Source: Phytohabitans maris
GTDB taxonomy: Bacteria > Actinomycetota > Actinomycetes > Mycobacteriales > Micromonosporaceae
Length of the DNA stretch: 64,000 bases
Direction of reading: 5' to 3'
Assembly (NCBI RefSeq): GCF_031085175.1
Contig: NZ_JAVHUY010000022.1
Location: forward strand, 62,001-126,000
The stretch's first letter is position 1. Every line of letters starts with the position of its first letter. Made by a program: the position numbers and the translations under genes. The notes below the pieces were generated by a model, which had not been told where the DNA came from, searched no databases, and was given only the letters and a program-made list of their open reading frames with translations. Of this stretch, positions 51,642 through 60,809 are shown piece after piece.

Positions 51642-53422
51642 AGGTAAGGATCACGGACGGGTTCTGGGCCGATCGGCTGCGGCTCAACCGGACGCGCACC
51701 ATCCCGCACGGGTTCGAGCAGCTGCGCCGCTCCGGTGTGCTCGACAACCTGCGGATGGCGGCCGGCGCGCAGGGGCGGTACCAGGCGTACTCCGACAGCG
51801 CCGGCACCGGCCTGAAGTTCCTCGACTCCGATGTGTACAAATGGCTGGAGGCGGCGGGCTGGGAGCTCGGCCGAGGTGCCGACGAGGGCCTGGCCGCGGC
51901 CGCCGACGAGGCGATCGGCGTGGTGGCGAAGGCGCAGCGCGCCGACGGCTACGTCAACAGCTTCGTCCAGGTGGTCGGCGGCGGCACACCCCACCGCGAC
52001 CTCGCCTGGGGCCACGAGTTCTACTGCGTCGGCCACCTGATCCAGGCGGGGATCGCGTGGCACCGCGCGCTCGGCGACGACCGCCTGCTCTCCATCGCGC
52101 GACGGGCCGCCGGCCGGGTCGACGAGGAGTTCGGGCCGGGGCGGCGCGACGGCGTCGACGGGCATCCCGGCATCGAGATGGCGCTGGTCGAGCTGACCCG
52201 CGTGACGGGGGAGCGGCGCTACCTCGACCTGGCCGCCCGGCTGCTCGACCTGCGCGGGCGCGGGCTGCTCGGCGCGGAGCGCTTCGGCGCCGCGTACTGG
52301 CAGGACCACGCGACGGTCCGGCAGGCGGCGACGGTGGCCGGTCACGCGGTGCGCCAGCTCTACCTCGACTGCGGAGCGGTGGACGTGGCGGTGGAGCTCG
52401 GCGACGAGGAGCTGCTGGCCGCCGTGCGCCGCCGCTGGGACGATCTGATCCGCACCCGGACGTACCTGACCGGCGGGATGGGCAGCCGGCACCGCGACGA
52501 GGCGTTCGGCGACCCGTTCGAGCTTCCGCCGGACCGCGCGTACGCCGAGACGTGCGCGGCCATCGCGAGCGTCATGCTGGCCTGGCGCCTGCTGCTGGCC
52601 ACCGGCGACGTGTCCTATGGGGACGCGATCGAGCGGGCCATGTTCAACGGCGTGCTGTCCGGCATCTCGCTCGGCGGCACGTCCTTCTTCTACACCAATC
52701 CGTTGCAGCGCCGCACCTCACGCACCTACGAGCCACCCGGCCACAGCGAACGCGCCCCCTGGTACCCGTGCGCCTGCTGCCCGCCCAACCTGATGCGGCT
52801 GCTCAGCAGCTGGGAGCGGTACCAGGCGACGAGCGACGGCACGGGCGTGCGGCTGCACCAGTACGCGACCTCGGAGATCTCGACCGGTGACGTCGCGCTG
52901 TCGGTGCGCACCGACTACCCGTGGCAGGGTCGCGTCACCGTCCACATCGGTCGGACGCCGGACGAGGCTTGGACGCTGGCGCTGCGCGTGCCGGCGTGGT
53001 GCACCTCCGCCACGGTCGCCGGCCCGGACGGCATACGGGACGCCGGCCCCGGCCCGGTCGAGCTGTCCCGGCGCTGGCGGGCGGGCGACACCGTCGTGCT
53101 CGATCTCGACCTCCGGGTGCGCGCCACCGAGCCCGACCCGAGGATCGACGCGGTACGCGGCTGCGTCGCCGTCGAGCGCGGCCCCATCGTCTACTGTGTC
53201 GAGTCGGACGACCTGCCCCCGGCGATCCAGCTCGAGGAGCTTACCTGGGATCCGGATCGGCGGCCGGTCACCGTCGCGCGGCCCGACGTCGGCGCGGCCG
53301 TGGGCGTGCGGATCCCGGTGCGGGCACCGGGTCGTGACGGCGAGCTGGTCGCCGGCGCCATCCCGTACTTCGCGTGGGGCAACCGCCGCGCGGACGGCAT
53401 GCGCGTGTGGATCCCGCGGTGA
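51638..53422 (+). CDS. Glycoside hydrolase family 127 (beta-L-arabinofuranosidase-like)
   Basis: A 594-residue cytoplasmic enzyme. The GH127 zinc/nucleophile residues are visible: Glu and Cys in AYAETCAAIAS and the Cys pair in WYPCACCPPN, where one Cys is the nucleophile in characterised members. An (alpha/alpha)6 barrel (about 10-420) is followed by beta-sandwich parts. It removes beta-L-arabinofuranosyl units from the imported saccharide. No signal peptide, which fits action after uptake. ATG overlaps the permease stop by 4 bases. Confidence 0.93.
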   Translation: MKVRITDGFWADRLRLNRTRTIPHGFEQLRRSGVLDNLRMAAGAQGRYQAYSDSAGTGLKFLDSDVYKWLEAAGWELGRGADEGLAAAADEAIGVVAKAQRADGYVNSFVQVVGGGTPHRDLAWGHEFYCVGHLIQAGIAWHRALGDDRLLSIARRAAGRVDEEFGPGRRDGVDGHPGIEMALVELTRVTGERRYLDLAARLLDLRGRGLLGAERFGAAYWQDHATVRQAATVAGHAVRQLYLDCGAVDVAVELGDEELLAAVRRRWDDLIRTRTYLTGGMGSRHRDEAFGDPFELPPDRAYAETCAAIASVMLAWRLLLATGDVSYGDAIERAMFNGVLSGISLGGTSFFYTNPLQRRTSRTYEPPGHSERAPWYPCACCPPNLMRLLSSWERYQATSDGTGVRLHQYATSEISTGDVALSVRTDYPWQGRVTVHIGRTPDEAWTLALRVPAWCTSATVAGPDGIRDAGPGPVELSRRWRAGDTVVLDLDLRVRATEPDPRIDAVRGCVAVERGPIVYCVESDDLPPAIQLEELTWDPDRRPVTVARPDVGAAVGVRIPVRAPGRDGELVAGAIPYFAWGNRRADGMRVWIPR

Positions 53423-53470
53423 TCCGACGCCGCGACCGAGCTCCTCGACAACCAGAGGCCAAACCCTGAG

Positions 53471-53484
53471 TGCAATCGTATTCG
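53471..53484 (+). promoter_or_regulatory. Candidate LacI-family operator upstream of the lacI-type gene
   Basis: TGCAATCGTATTCG, 13 of 14 bases identical with 48382-48395. A -10-like TAGTCT at 53488-53493 puts the transcript start at or next to the ATG at 53501, so the regulator is probably leaderless and self-controlled. Confidence 0.6.
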
Positions 53485-53500
53485 TGCTAGTCTGGCCGCG

Positions 53501-54610
53501 ATGTCGCCCGCTGCACGAGGTCCCCGGTCATCCCCGGACGAGGCGCCGGACGCGGGTGATCCGCCGGCGCCGTCCGCGGGTCCGCGTCCGGCCCCGACCA
53601 TGCGCGACATCGCGGCCGCGGCCGCCGTTTCGCAGAGCACCGTCTCCCGCGTCCTCAGCGGGGTGCCGACCACGGTGCGCATCGGCGCCGAGACCCGGGA
53701 GCGGGTCATCCAGGCGTCCCAGCGGCTCGGATACCGGCCCAACCCCCTCGCCAGGGGCCTGCGCGGCGCGTCCACCAACCTGATCGGCGCGGTGGTGCGC
53801 GACTTCAGCGACCCGTTCTACTCCGGCGCGGTGGAGGCCCTCGTCGTCGAGGCGATGGCCCACGGCTACAACGTGGTGCTCGGCCACGTGCACGGCCGGC
53901 TCGACGCGGCGACCTCGTTGACTTCGGTACTCGAGATCCGGCACACCGACGCCATCGTCCTGCTCGGCGACATGGGTGCGCAGCCGCAGCTGCTGGCCGA
54001 CCTGCGGGCCTCCCAGGTGCCGGTCGTGGCGCTGTGGCAGGGCACCAGCCCGCTGGAGTTTCCCACCGTCGACGCCAACGACCGGGCCGGCATCTGGTCC
54101 GGCCTCAGCCACCTCGCGTCGCTGGGCCACCGGCGCATCGCGTTCGTCAGCGCCGTGCTCCCCAACGACTACCGGGTGCGCGACGACGCCTACGCCGACT
54201 TCATGCGCGAACGCCTCGGCGGCGTCCCCGCCGGCTACCTGGAGCGCTGCCCCAACACGCTGGCCGGTGGCGACGCCGCGCTCCGGCGCCTGCTGGCACT
54301 GCCCGACCCGCCGACCGCGGTGGCGACCTCGACCGACCTGGTCGCCATCGGGGTGCTGCACGCCGCGCACAGCCTCGGCGCCACCGTGCCCGACCGGCTC
54401 TCCGTGGTCGGCTTCGACGACATCCTGATCGTGAGCCACACCGTGCCCGCACTCACCACACTGCGGATGCCGATCGCCGAGGTGGTCGGCCACGCCGTGC
54501 GCCAGGCGGTCATGCTGGCCCGCGATCCCGACGCGGCCCGCGAGCCCCGCCTCGACGTCTTCGACCCCGTCCTGGTCGTCCGCGACTCGACCGCCCCACC
54601 CGCGAGCTAG
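53501..54610 (+). CDS. LacI family transcriptional regulator
   Basis: A 369-residue LacI repressor. After a 32-residue Pro/Ser-rich extension comes the helix-turn-helix TMRDIAAAAAVSQSTVSRVL, the hinge helix RPNPLARGLR, and a periplasmic-binding-like sugar domain (IGAVVRDFSDPFYSGAVEAL, VVGFDDILIVSHTVPALTT). It most likely controls the sugar import and GH127 operon just upstream and itself, given the shared operator. ATG at 53501. Confidence 0.94.
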   Translation: MSPAARGPRSSPDEAPDAGDPPAPSAGPRPAPTMRDIAAAAAVSQSTVSRVLSGVPTTVRIGAETRERVIQASQRLGYRPNPLARGLRGASTNLIGAVVRDFSDPFYSGAVEALVVEAMAHGYNVVLGHVHGRLDAATSLTSVLEIRHTDAIVLLGDMGAQPQLLADLRASQVPVVALWQGTSPLEFPTVDANDRAGIWSGLSHLASLGHRRIAFVSAVLPNDYRVRDDAYADFMRERLGGVPAGYLERCPNTLAGGDAALRRLLALPDPPTAVATSTDLVAIGVLHAAHSLGATVPDRLSVVGFDDILIVSHTVPALTTLRMPIAEVVGHAVRQAVMLARDPDAAREPRLDVFDPVLVVRDSTAPPAS

Positions 54611-54807
54611 CGAGGTTTCGCGGTCGGCGTTCTCACCCCGGCCCCTGCGGGGAGCCGCAGGCCGTCCAAGGTGTCCCCGCGGCCACGACACCTCACCACC
54701 GCGCCGCCGCCCGCGCCGGACGTTCGCCGGTCCGCGGGACGGCCGGTCCTGGTGTGACGAAAAGGGCCGACCCCTCGTGGGGCCGGCCCTTTCGGTGGTG
54801 CGGATCG
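54611..54807. other. Gap between lacI-type gene and C39-like gene
   Basis: About 200 bases without a gene. The part near 54655 (GCCGCAGGCCGTCCAAGG) resembles 29222-29239. The terminator of the C39-like gene lies at 54761-54792. Confidence 0.6.
54761..54792 (-). terminator. Strong hairpin terminator of the C39-like gene
   Basis: AAAGGGCCGACCCC (54761-54774) pairs with GGGGCCGGCCCTTT (54779-54792) with one mismatch and a TCGT loop, 15 bases past the stop on the minus strand. On the other strand it may also end lacI transcription. Confidence 0.8.
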
Positions 54808-55455
54808 TCAGGAGGTGGAGTAGCCGCGGGTGGCGATCCAGTCGGCGAGGTTGTCCACGCTGATGCGGTAGGAGGCCTGGTCCGGGTTCGCGGAGTCGGC
54901 GATGGTGACGGTCTTCCCGTCATCGCGGTAGCCGACGACGCTGATGTAGTGGCCGCCTTCGAAGGAGTGGGTGACGCCGTCGGTGTCGGTGGTGGTGCCG
55001 GCGATGTTGGCGACCACCGCGCGGCTTTCGTCGATGGTGCGGACGATGTCGGTGCGCAGCTTGTCGGTCTGCTTGCCGTCGGCATTGTTCTCGCGGATCT
55101 CCACCGACTTGTAGGCGTCGTCGTCGCCGGTTTCCTTGTTCAGGACCGGGGTGATGTCGTTGATGCTGTTGGTGCCGGCCTCGGTGGTGCCCATCTCCTT
55201 GGCCATGGCGTCGACGTCGATGTTCTTGCCCTGCACGGACAGGGCGTTGCGGGCGGCGGCGGGGCCGCAGTAGTAGAAGTTCGGCTGGGCTTCGTAGCGC
55301 ACGTTCAGCTCCCGCTCACCGGCCGGCTTACGGTCGGCCTGCGCCTGCGCGGCCGGGCTGGCCTGGGCGGCGACGGCGGGGCCGGCGATGCCACCGGCGG
55401 TGGCGGCGACACCGGCGACGGTCAGGGCGAGCTTGCGCAGGATGTCGGTACGCAT
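54808..55455 (-). CDS. Secreted C39-like papain-fold protein
   Basis: A 215-residue exported protein. A signal peptide (about residues 1-30, ending AVAAQA) precedes a peptidase C39-2-like domain: catalytic Cys in FYYCGPAAARNAL, His in GGHYISVVGY and Asp in ADSANPD. It may be a secreted cysteine peptidase or a related transglutaminase-like protein. ATG at 55455 with GGAAGG. It stands alone with its own terminator. Confidence 0.85.
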   Translation of the reverse strand: MRTDILRKLALTVAGVAATAGGIAGPAVAAQASPAAQAQADRKPAGERELNVRYEAQPNFYYCGPAAARNALSVQGKNIDVDAMAKEMGTTEAGTNSINDITPVLNKETGDDDAYKSVEIRENNADGKQTDKLRTDIVRTIDESRAVVANIAGTTTDTDGVTHSFEGGHYISVVGYRDDGKTVTIADSANPDQASYRISVDNLADWIATRGYSTS

Positions 55456-55837
55456 GGTGAGTTCACGCCTTCCGTTGGGGGGACACACGGGGATACACGG
55501 CACGCACGCGCCGGGGACGCGGATGCCTTGCGTAAAAGCGGATTTCTCAGGAGGATCGCCGGCGGCCCGTGGGCCTGCTCGGGCGTCCGGGGGATGTAAC
55601 CATCCGCGGCGGCGGGCGATTCCCGCCAGGCGCGGGCCCGTGTGGTGGCGGGCTGGGCGACCGGCCAGCGCGCGGAGCGCGGCGCGGTCTGGCATATGTA
55701 ACGACCCCGGCCCCGGCATGATTCCGGCGGTGGCGTGGCCCCGGCCACGGGACGCCCCGGCATGAACCGGACATCGCGCCCGATACCGGAGAGCCCGCAG
55801 CTCGCGGGGACGAACGCGGCAACCGGTGGGTGGCTGC
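55456..55837. other. 382-base gap upstream of the C39-like gene
   Basis: No gene is seen. There are short repeats (GGCATGATTCCGG and GGCATGAACCGG near 55716 and 55760) and a GGATG/CATCC mini-hairpin near 55592-55605. I looked for a c-di-AMP riboswitch, as is common before secreted hydrolases, and could not make one out. Confidence 0.4.
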
Positions 55838-57881
55838 TCAGGTGTGCCAGCCGGGCGGCAGGTCGTCGAGCTGCACCACCCACGCCCGGGCGAGACCGTC
55901 GATCCGCCCCGGCGCCAACCCCATCTCGCCGAGGACGGCGACCGCGTCGGAGCCGGGTCGGGGCGCCGGCCGCCCGGCCCGGAGCGACCGGCTTTCCAAG
56001 GTCACGGCGGTACCGGGCATGACCACCGCACCAGCCTCGTCGCTCACCTGGGTCATGGACAGCCCCTGCGCGCGTACCGCGGGGTCGACCATCAGCTCGG
56101 CCAGCTCCACGACGCGGTGCGCGCCCAGGCCGGCGGCGCGGAGCCGGTCGACCCACGTGGCGACGGTGCCGGTGGCGAACGCCGCCTCCAGCGCCGCGAC
56201 GAGAGCGTCGGCGGTGCGGCCGGAGATCGCCGCCAGGCCGTCCACCGCGGCGAGCGACGGCAGGTCGTCCGGGGCCGCGCCGAGGTAGAACCAGCCGTCG
56301 GCCGCCGGGTAGAACCGCTGTAACGGGCCGGCGCCGAGGGCCCAGAGGCCGGCCGGCTCCACGCCCGGCAGCGGCCCCGCCTCGGGCTCGACGATCAACG
56401 TCGCCTGGTGCAGCGTCCCCACCTGGGCCAGCGACGTGCTGACGCGCAAGCCCTCGCCGCGTACGACCTGGTGGTAGATGGCGAGCGCGGCACCCAGAGC
56501 CGCCACGGCGCCGGTGCCGTAGTCGAGCACGTTGTACGGCCCTTGCACCATCGGTCGGCGGCCGCGGCCGGCCCGTTCGACGATCCCGGTGGCCGCCTGC
56601 CCCTGCGTCTCGTACCCGCGCCGGCTCTCCCAGGGGCCGCCGTCTCCGTAACAGCTCACCGACACGTAGACGATGTCGGGCCGGTGGGGCCGCACGTGCT
56701 CGTACCCGGTGCCGTAGCGCTCGGCGGTGGCCCGCGGGAAGTTCTGGAGGAGGACGTCCGCCTCCCGCACGAGCGGCCAGAGCACCTCCTCCTGGCCGCG
56801 GGCGGACTCGACGTCGACCAGCATCGTGCGCTTGCCACGGTTGACGTACCCGTGCGCGTCGACCCGGCGCTGTGGAGAGTTGATCTTGATGACCTCGGCG
56901 CCGAACTCGCCCAGTAGCCGCCCGGCGGTCGGCCCGGCGAGCACCTGCGTCAGGTCGATCACCCGCTTTCCCGTGTACGGCGGCGCACCCGTCGCGGGCC
57001 GCGTGGCCGGGCGCCGCGGCGGGGGAGCGTCGAGGGCGGCCAGGATGGCGGCCCGGTCGGCGTCCGGGAGGTGCCGCGGCCGCAGTGGCGCCTCGTGCGC
57101 GGAGAGCCGTATCGGGCGCCCGGGCATCCAGGTCGGTCCGAGGAGCGGGTCGTCCAGGCGGACGACCGCCCGCGTCTCACGGGCATGGTCGGTCCGCGTC
57201 CACTCGGCCGCCGTGCGCACCATGCACAGTGGAACGCCCGCCGCGTTCGCGAGGTCCTCCCACTCCCGCGCGGGCCGCTGGAGGAACAGTGTCGTAAGCC
57301 GCGCGCGCAGTTCGGCAGCGAGCGTGGGATCGGCCGCCAGCCGCTGCCGGGACGTGAAACCCTCACCGATCCACGACGACCGGCCGGCAGCGTCGAGGAA
57401 CCAGCTCATGAAGCGCATGCTTCCGCCGATCGGGTCGAACCGCACGTGGCGCCCGTCGGCACAGCGGTAGGTGCCGCTGCCGTTGGGATCCCGCCGCTTC
57501 TCCGGCGGCCGGCCGCGCTCGACCGGGTACGCGCCGGCGACCCCGATCAGCTCGAACGTGGCGTTGAACAGCGGCGCCTCGATCCGCTCACCGCGCCCGG
57601 TGCCGTGCCGCTCGGTGAGCGCCGCGACGATCGCGAGGCAGCCGAGGAACGCGGCGAAGTTGGCGGCGAGCGGCAGCGCGGAGTAGCTCGGCCGGGACCA
57701 GTCCCAGTCGTCCGGCGCCTCGTCCCGCCGCGGCCGGCAGTTGCCGGTCGCCGCGGCGATCACCCCCTCCCACCCCGGCATCGCGGCTCGCGCCGTGGTC
57801 GGCGAGGATCACCGCCGCGAGGGGGCCCGCGACGTGGTGACCGAAGTCGACCACCGAGATGCCGTCGAGTACACCGGGCAC
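55838..57881 (-). pseudogene. Two-domain CaiB/BaiF CoA-transferase, broken by an N-terminal deletion and frameshift
   Basis: From GTG 57881 the frame reads a perfect CaiB start (LDGISVVDFGHHVAGPLAAV, then ILADHGA) but runs into unrelated sequence at about 57790. Another frame then takes up the middle of the first CaiB domain (PGWEGVIAAATGN, SALPLAANFAAFLGCLAIVA) and continues through a second complete domain (IDLTQVLAGPTAGRLLGEFG) to 55838. So around 100 codons are lost at the junction. The long downstream frame (ATG 57781) is still open and might make a shortened protein. It follows the binding-protein gene by 3 bases. Confidence 0.75.
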
Positions 57882-57884
57882 GGC

Positions 57885-58952
57885 TCAGCCCACCTGCCAG
57901 GCGGTCCACTTCTTGGTCACCTCGGCGACGTTCTGCGCCCAGAAGGCGTTGTCCTGCCGCACCATCGCGCCGCCGCCCGAGGTCAGGAACGGGTTGAAGA
58001 GCTTGGCCGTCTCCGAGTACGGGATCGTGTTGGGGTCGACGTCGGTGCGGACCGGAGCGTCGCCGCTCATCGCCGCGTACTTGATCAGCTGGGCCGGTTC
58101 GAGGGCGAAGACGATGGCGTCCTCGGCGGCCTTCGCGTGCGGCGCGCCCTTGGGGATGAGCCAGTTGGCGTAGTCCCAGCTGGTGAAGTCCCAGACCGGG
58201 GCCATGGTGCCGCCGCTGTCGTTGATGATGGCCAGGCGGTTGCCGGTCGTCAGGGTCATGGTGGCCTGCTTGGCGACGAGGTTCTGCTGCAACGCCGTGT
58301 ACGACGGCGCGAAGATGATGTCGGACTTGATGGTGTCGAGCTTCCTGAGCGCCCGCTCGACGTCGAGCGGGTACAGCTTGTCCGGCGGCACGCCGTCGGC
58401 GACGAGGGCGACTTCGAGGGTCCCCTTCGGGTTGGTGTAGATCACCCGCTTGCCGGGGAACGTCCTGGTGTCGAAGAAGTCGGCGACCTTCGTCGGGACG
58501 GTGCCCTTGTACGCCGTGGTGTCGTAGGCGAACTCGCTCGCGAACTTGATGCCCGGCACCGAGCACTCGGTGGTCGTGCCCTCCGGCACCAGCGTGGCGG
58601 GCATCCTGCTGGTGTCGACCTTCTCGAACAGGGTGCCGCAGTAGGCGTTCGCCAGGTACGAGCCGGTGTGCACGACGTCCCAGATCGTCTTGCCGGCCTC
58701 CACCATCGTCTGTAGCTGGCTGATGTAGGTGGGCGAGCTGACGTTGTCGAACTTGACGCCCGTCTTCGCGGTGAACGGCTCCTGGATCGCCTTGGCCTGC
58801 TGGTTCATCGTTTCCCCGCCGATCGTCTGCCAGGCGAGGGTGATCTTGTCGCTCGGCACGGCCCGCGGCTCTCCGCCAGAGCTGGAGGAGCCGCACGCGG
58901 TCGTTGCCAACATGGTCGCCATCAAGGGGATCAACAGTCTCTGTGGGGACAC
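57885..58952 (-). CDS. ABC transporter substrate-binding lipoprotein (PotD-like), left copy
   Basis: A 355-residue lipoprotein with lipobox TTAC (Cys about 21) and a spermidine/putrescine-type binding domain (IWDVVHTGSYLANAYCGTLF, CSVPGIKFASEFAYDTTAYK, MAPVWDFTSWDYANWLIPKG). It is a close paralogue of the gene at 60810, in opposite orientation, with the same GTG start context (GTGTCCCCACAGAGACTG). The transported compound is not evident. In this copy the downstream gene is a broken CoA-transferase and there are no permeases. Confidence 0.93.
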   Translation of the reverse strand: MSPQRLLIPLMATMLATTACGSSSSGGEPRAVPSDKITLAWQTIGGETMNQQAKAIQEPFTAKTGVKFDNVSSPTYISQLQTMVEAGKTIWDVVHTGSYLANAYCGTLFEKVDTSRMPATLVPEGTTTECSVPGIKFASEFAYDTTAYKGTVPTKVADFFDTRTFPGKRVIYTNPKGTLEVALVADGVPPDKLYPLDVERALRKLDTIKSDIIFAPSYTALQQNLVAKQATMTLTTGNRLAIINDSGGTMAPVWDFTSWDYANWLIPKGAPHAKAAEDAIVFALEPAQLIKYAAMSGDAPVRTDVDPNTIPYSETAKLFNPFLTSGGGAMVRQDNAFWAQNVAEVTKKWTAWQVG

Positions 58953-59359
58953 GGCACCTACCTATTTCAACGGGGGACACGGCCGGCGGTGCGGGGTCGC
59001 TACCGGCTCGCGGGGAGGACACCGGGGATGGATAGCCCGGAACGGTAGACCGGAATTGTCAGACGGTCAATCATTTCTTTACAGCCCTGAAACATGGGCT
59101 GTCGATCGGAAACCGTTGCTGGGCAAGGCGTTCGACCCCATACCGGTCGCAAGGTGCGGTCGCGGGTCTGTGTGCCGACCCAAGCCGAGCCACCTCGGTC
59201 TTGTGCGCCTCCACATTCCCGCACCGGCCGTGCCGGGGTTAGCGTCGGGCCGACCCGGAGGCAGGGCGAGCGCTGAGCGCGACCATCGTCGACGGAGCGG
59301 CCGTGGCCGCCGGCCGACCCGGCCTGGTCGGCGCCGGCGCGGTCAAGCCCGGCGCCGGG
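58953..59359. other. 407-base gap with the left-copy promoter
   Basis: Holds the promoter and leader of the left binding-protein gene and, at about 59095-59230, sequence homologous to the upstream flank of the right copy. I see no convincing gene; the homologous flank might be an old coding remnant (conserved CAxPxxATxVxCAxTF-like translation). Confidence 0.5.
59042..59070 (-). promoter_or_regulatory. Promoter of the left binding-protein gene
   Basis: Minus strand: TTGACC (59070-59065), 17-base spacer, TACCGT (59047-59042). The same elements and spacing are kept in the right copy, which supports a real promoter. The leader is about 85 bases. Confidence 0.6.
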
Positions 59360-60334
59360 TCAGGACAGGAACGGGCGCACGTCGGCGGCCGCCTCGGCGC
59401 CGTAGCCGTCGGCCAGGCGGTCGAGCAGGTAGCCACGGTCGGTGGGGTGCTCCTGGGCGCCGGCCGTCTCCAGCGCGATGACGGCCAGGGTGCAGCCGAG
59501 CTGGGCCGCCCGCTCGTCGCTCAGGCCCCAGTGGCAGCCGGCCAGGAAGCCGGCTCGGAAGGCGTCGCCGCCCCCGGTCGGGTCGGCCAGCGTACGGGGC
59601 TTGGGCGGCCGGACGACCGTCGGCTCGCCACCGCCGCGGGTGACCGTGACGCCCTGCGCGCCCAGCGTGGTCACCACGACCGACACCCGGCGCACGAGCT
59701 CGACCGGCGGCCAGCCCGTCCTGTGCTCGATGAGCCGGCGTTCGTACTCGTTGCCGAACAGGAACTCGGCGCCGTCCACGAGGGCACGCACCTCCTCGCC
59801 GCCCAGCCGGGCCAGCTGCTGGGAGGGGTCGGCGGCGAACCGGTAGCCCCGTGCGCGGCACTCCGCGGTGTGGTGCAGCATCGCCGCCGGGACGTTCGGC
59901 GCGACGAGCACGAGCGGTGTCCCGCCGGCCCGGTCGACCACCGGCGCCAGCTCGATCGTGCGGGACTCGGCCATCGCGCCACTGTAGAACGACGCGATCT
60001 GCTTGCCGGCGTCGTCGGTCGTGCACAGGAACCGGGCGGTGCGCCGGGTCGCGGAGACGTGCAGGCATCCGGTGTCGACGCCGTGCGCGCGCAGCCAGTC
60101 GTCGTACTCGCCGAAGTCCGTGCCGACCGAGCCGACGAGTACCGGCGCCAGCCCGAGCCAGCCGAGGTTGAACGCGATGTTCGCGCCCGAGCCACCCCAG
60201 CGGATCTCGAGCTCGTCGACCAGGAAGGAGAGCGAGAGCGCCTCGACGTGCTCGGGCGGCAGCTGGTCGGCGAAGCTGCCCGGGAACACCATGCGGTAGT
60301 CCTGGGCGATCGCGCCGGTCACGATGAGGGTCAT
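59360..60334 (-). CDS. PfkB-family carbohydrate/nucleoside kinase
   Basis: A 324-residue ribokinase-superfamily kinase, adenosine-kinase-like. It begins LIVTGAIAQDYRMVFPG, has the substrate motif WGGSGANIAFNLGWLG (about residues 45-60), and the ATP/anion-hole signature DPTGGGDAFRAGF with catalytic Asp (about residue 258). It phosphorylates a sugar or nucleoside. ATG at 60334. It lies alone between the two arms of the inverted duplication. Confidence 0.9.
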   Translation of the reverse strand: MTLIVTGAIAQDYRMVFPGSFADQLPPEHVEALSLSFLVDELEIRWGGSGANIAFNLGWLGLAPVLVGSVGTDFGEYDDWLRAHGVDTGCLHVSATRRTARFLCTTDDAGKQIASFYSGAMAESRTIELAPVVDRAGGTPLVLVAPNVPAAMLHHTAECRARGYRFAADPSQQLARLGGEEVRALVDGAEFLFGNEYERRLIEHRTGWPPVELVRRVSVVVTTLGAQGVTVTRGGGEPTVVRPPKPRTLADPTGGGDAFRAGFLAGCHWGLSDERAAQLGCTLAVIALETAGAQEHPTDRGYLLDRLADGYGAEAAADVRPFLS

Positions 60335-60809
60335 CCCCGCAGCATCCCAGCCGGGCGGCGGGCGGGCACCGTGCGAAGGTCCAAGAGCCGGGCCGGGTTC
60401 GTTGTGGCGGGGCACAGCTCGCGCACCGCCTGTTGTGGACGGCCGTGCCCGCCGTCCGGGCGGGTCGAGCGGGCCGGGCATCGACAGGCACCTCCGGGCA
60501 GCGGGCGGTGGGGCCCAGAGGCTAGTCCCACCGCTCCCGGTCTGGAATGTGGTGGCGCACCAGACCTGGGTGGCGTGGTTTGGGTTGGCGCACAAATCGG
60601 GTCTTGCCGCTGCCGGCAGCGGCGGTCCGGATGCCTTGTGCGAAGCCATGTCCGGCCTGTCAGCGCCGTTTCGAGCCTGTTAAGAAATGATTGACGGTCT
60701 GACAATCTCGGTCTACCGTTCCCGGCAATCCGTTCCCGGCGTCCACCCCCTGCGGACCGGTGGCCCCGCGCCGCCGGCGATGTCCCCCGTCGAAGGTGAG
60801 GTAGGTCCC
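60335..60809. other. 475-base gap: kinase upstream region and right-copy promoter
   Basis: No gene is seen. 60335-60524 is unique; 60525-60809 belongs to the right arm of the inverted duplication, with its promoter at 60691-60719. Confidence 0.5.
60691..60719 (+). promoter_or_regulatory. Promoter of the right binding-protein operon
   Basis: TTGACG (60691-60696), 17-base spacer, TACCGT (60714-60719), identical in layout to 59042-59070. The conserved spacer begins GTCTGACAAT, which may be an operator. Confidence 0.6.

Larger units (their letters stand above)
57885..59230. repeat. Left arm of a large inverted duplication
   Basis: This arm (binding-protein gene, 5-prime leader, promoter, about 130 further bases) is homologous to the reverse complement of 60525-61874. 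The proteins are roughly 75-80 percent identical by eye. The leader keeps the block AAGAAATGATTGACSGTCTG followed by ACAATYYCGGTCTACCG. The copies have diverged enough to be old. Confidence 0.8.

Noticed and set aside
55456-55837. c-di-AMP (ydaO-type) riboswitch before the secreted C39-like gene
   Set aside because: Looked for because such genes often have one, but the conserved core could not be recognised.
59094-59276. Possible small gene in the left duplication flank
   Set aside because: The translation has a pattern shared with the right flank, but neither has a convincing start or ribosome site. Treated as conserved flank or remnant.
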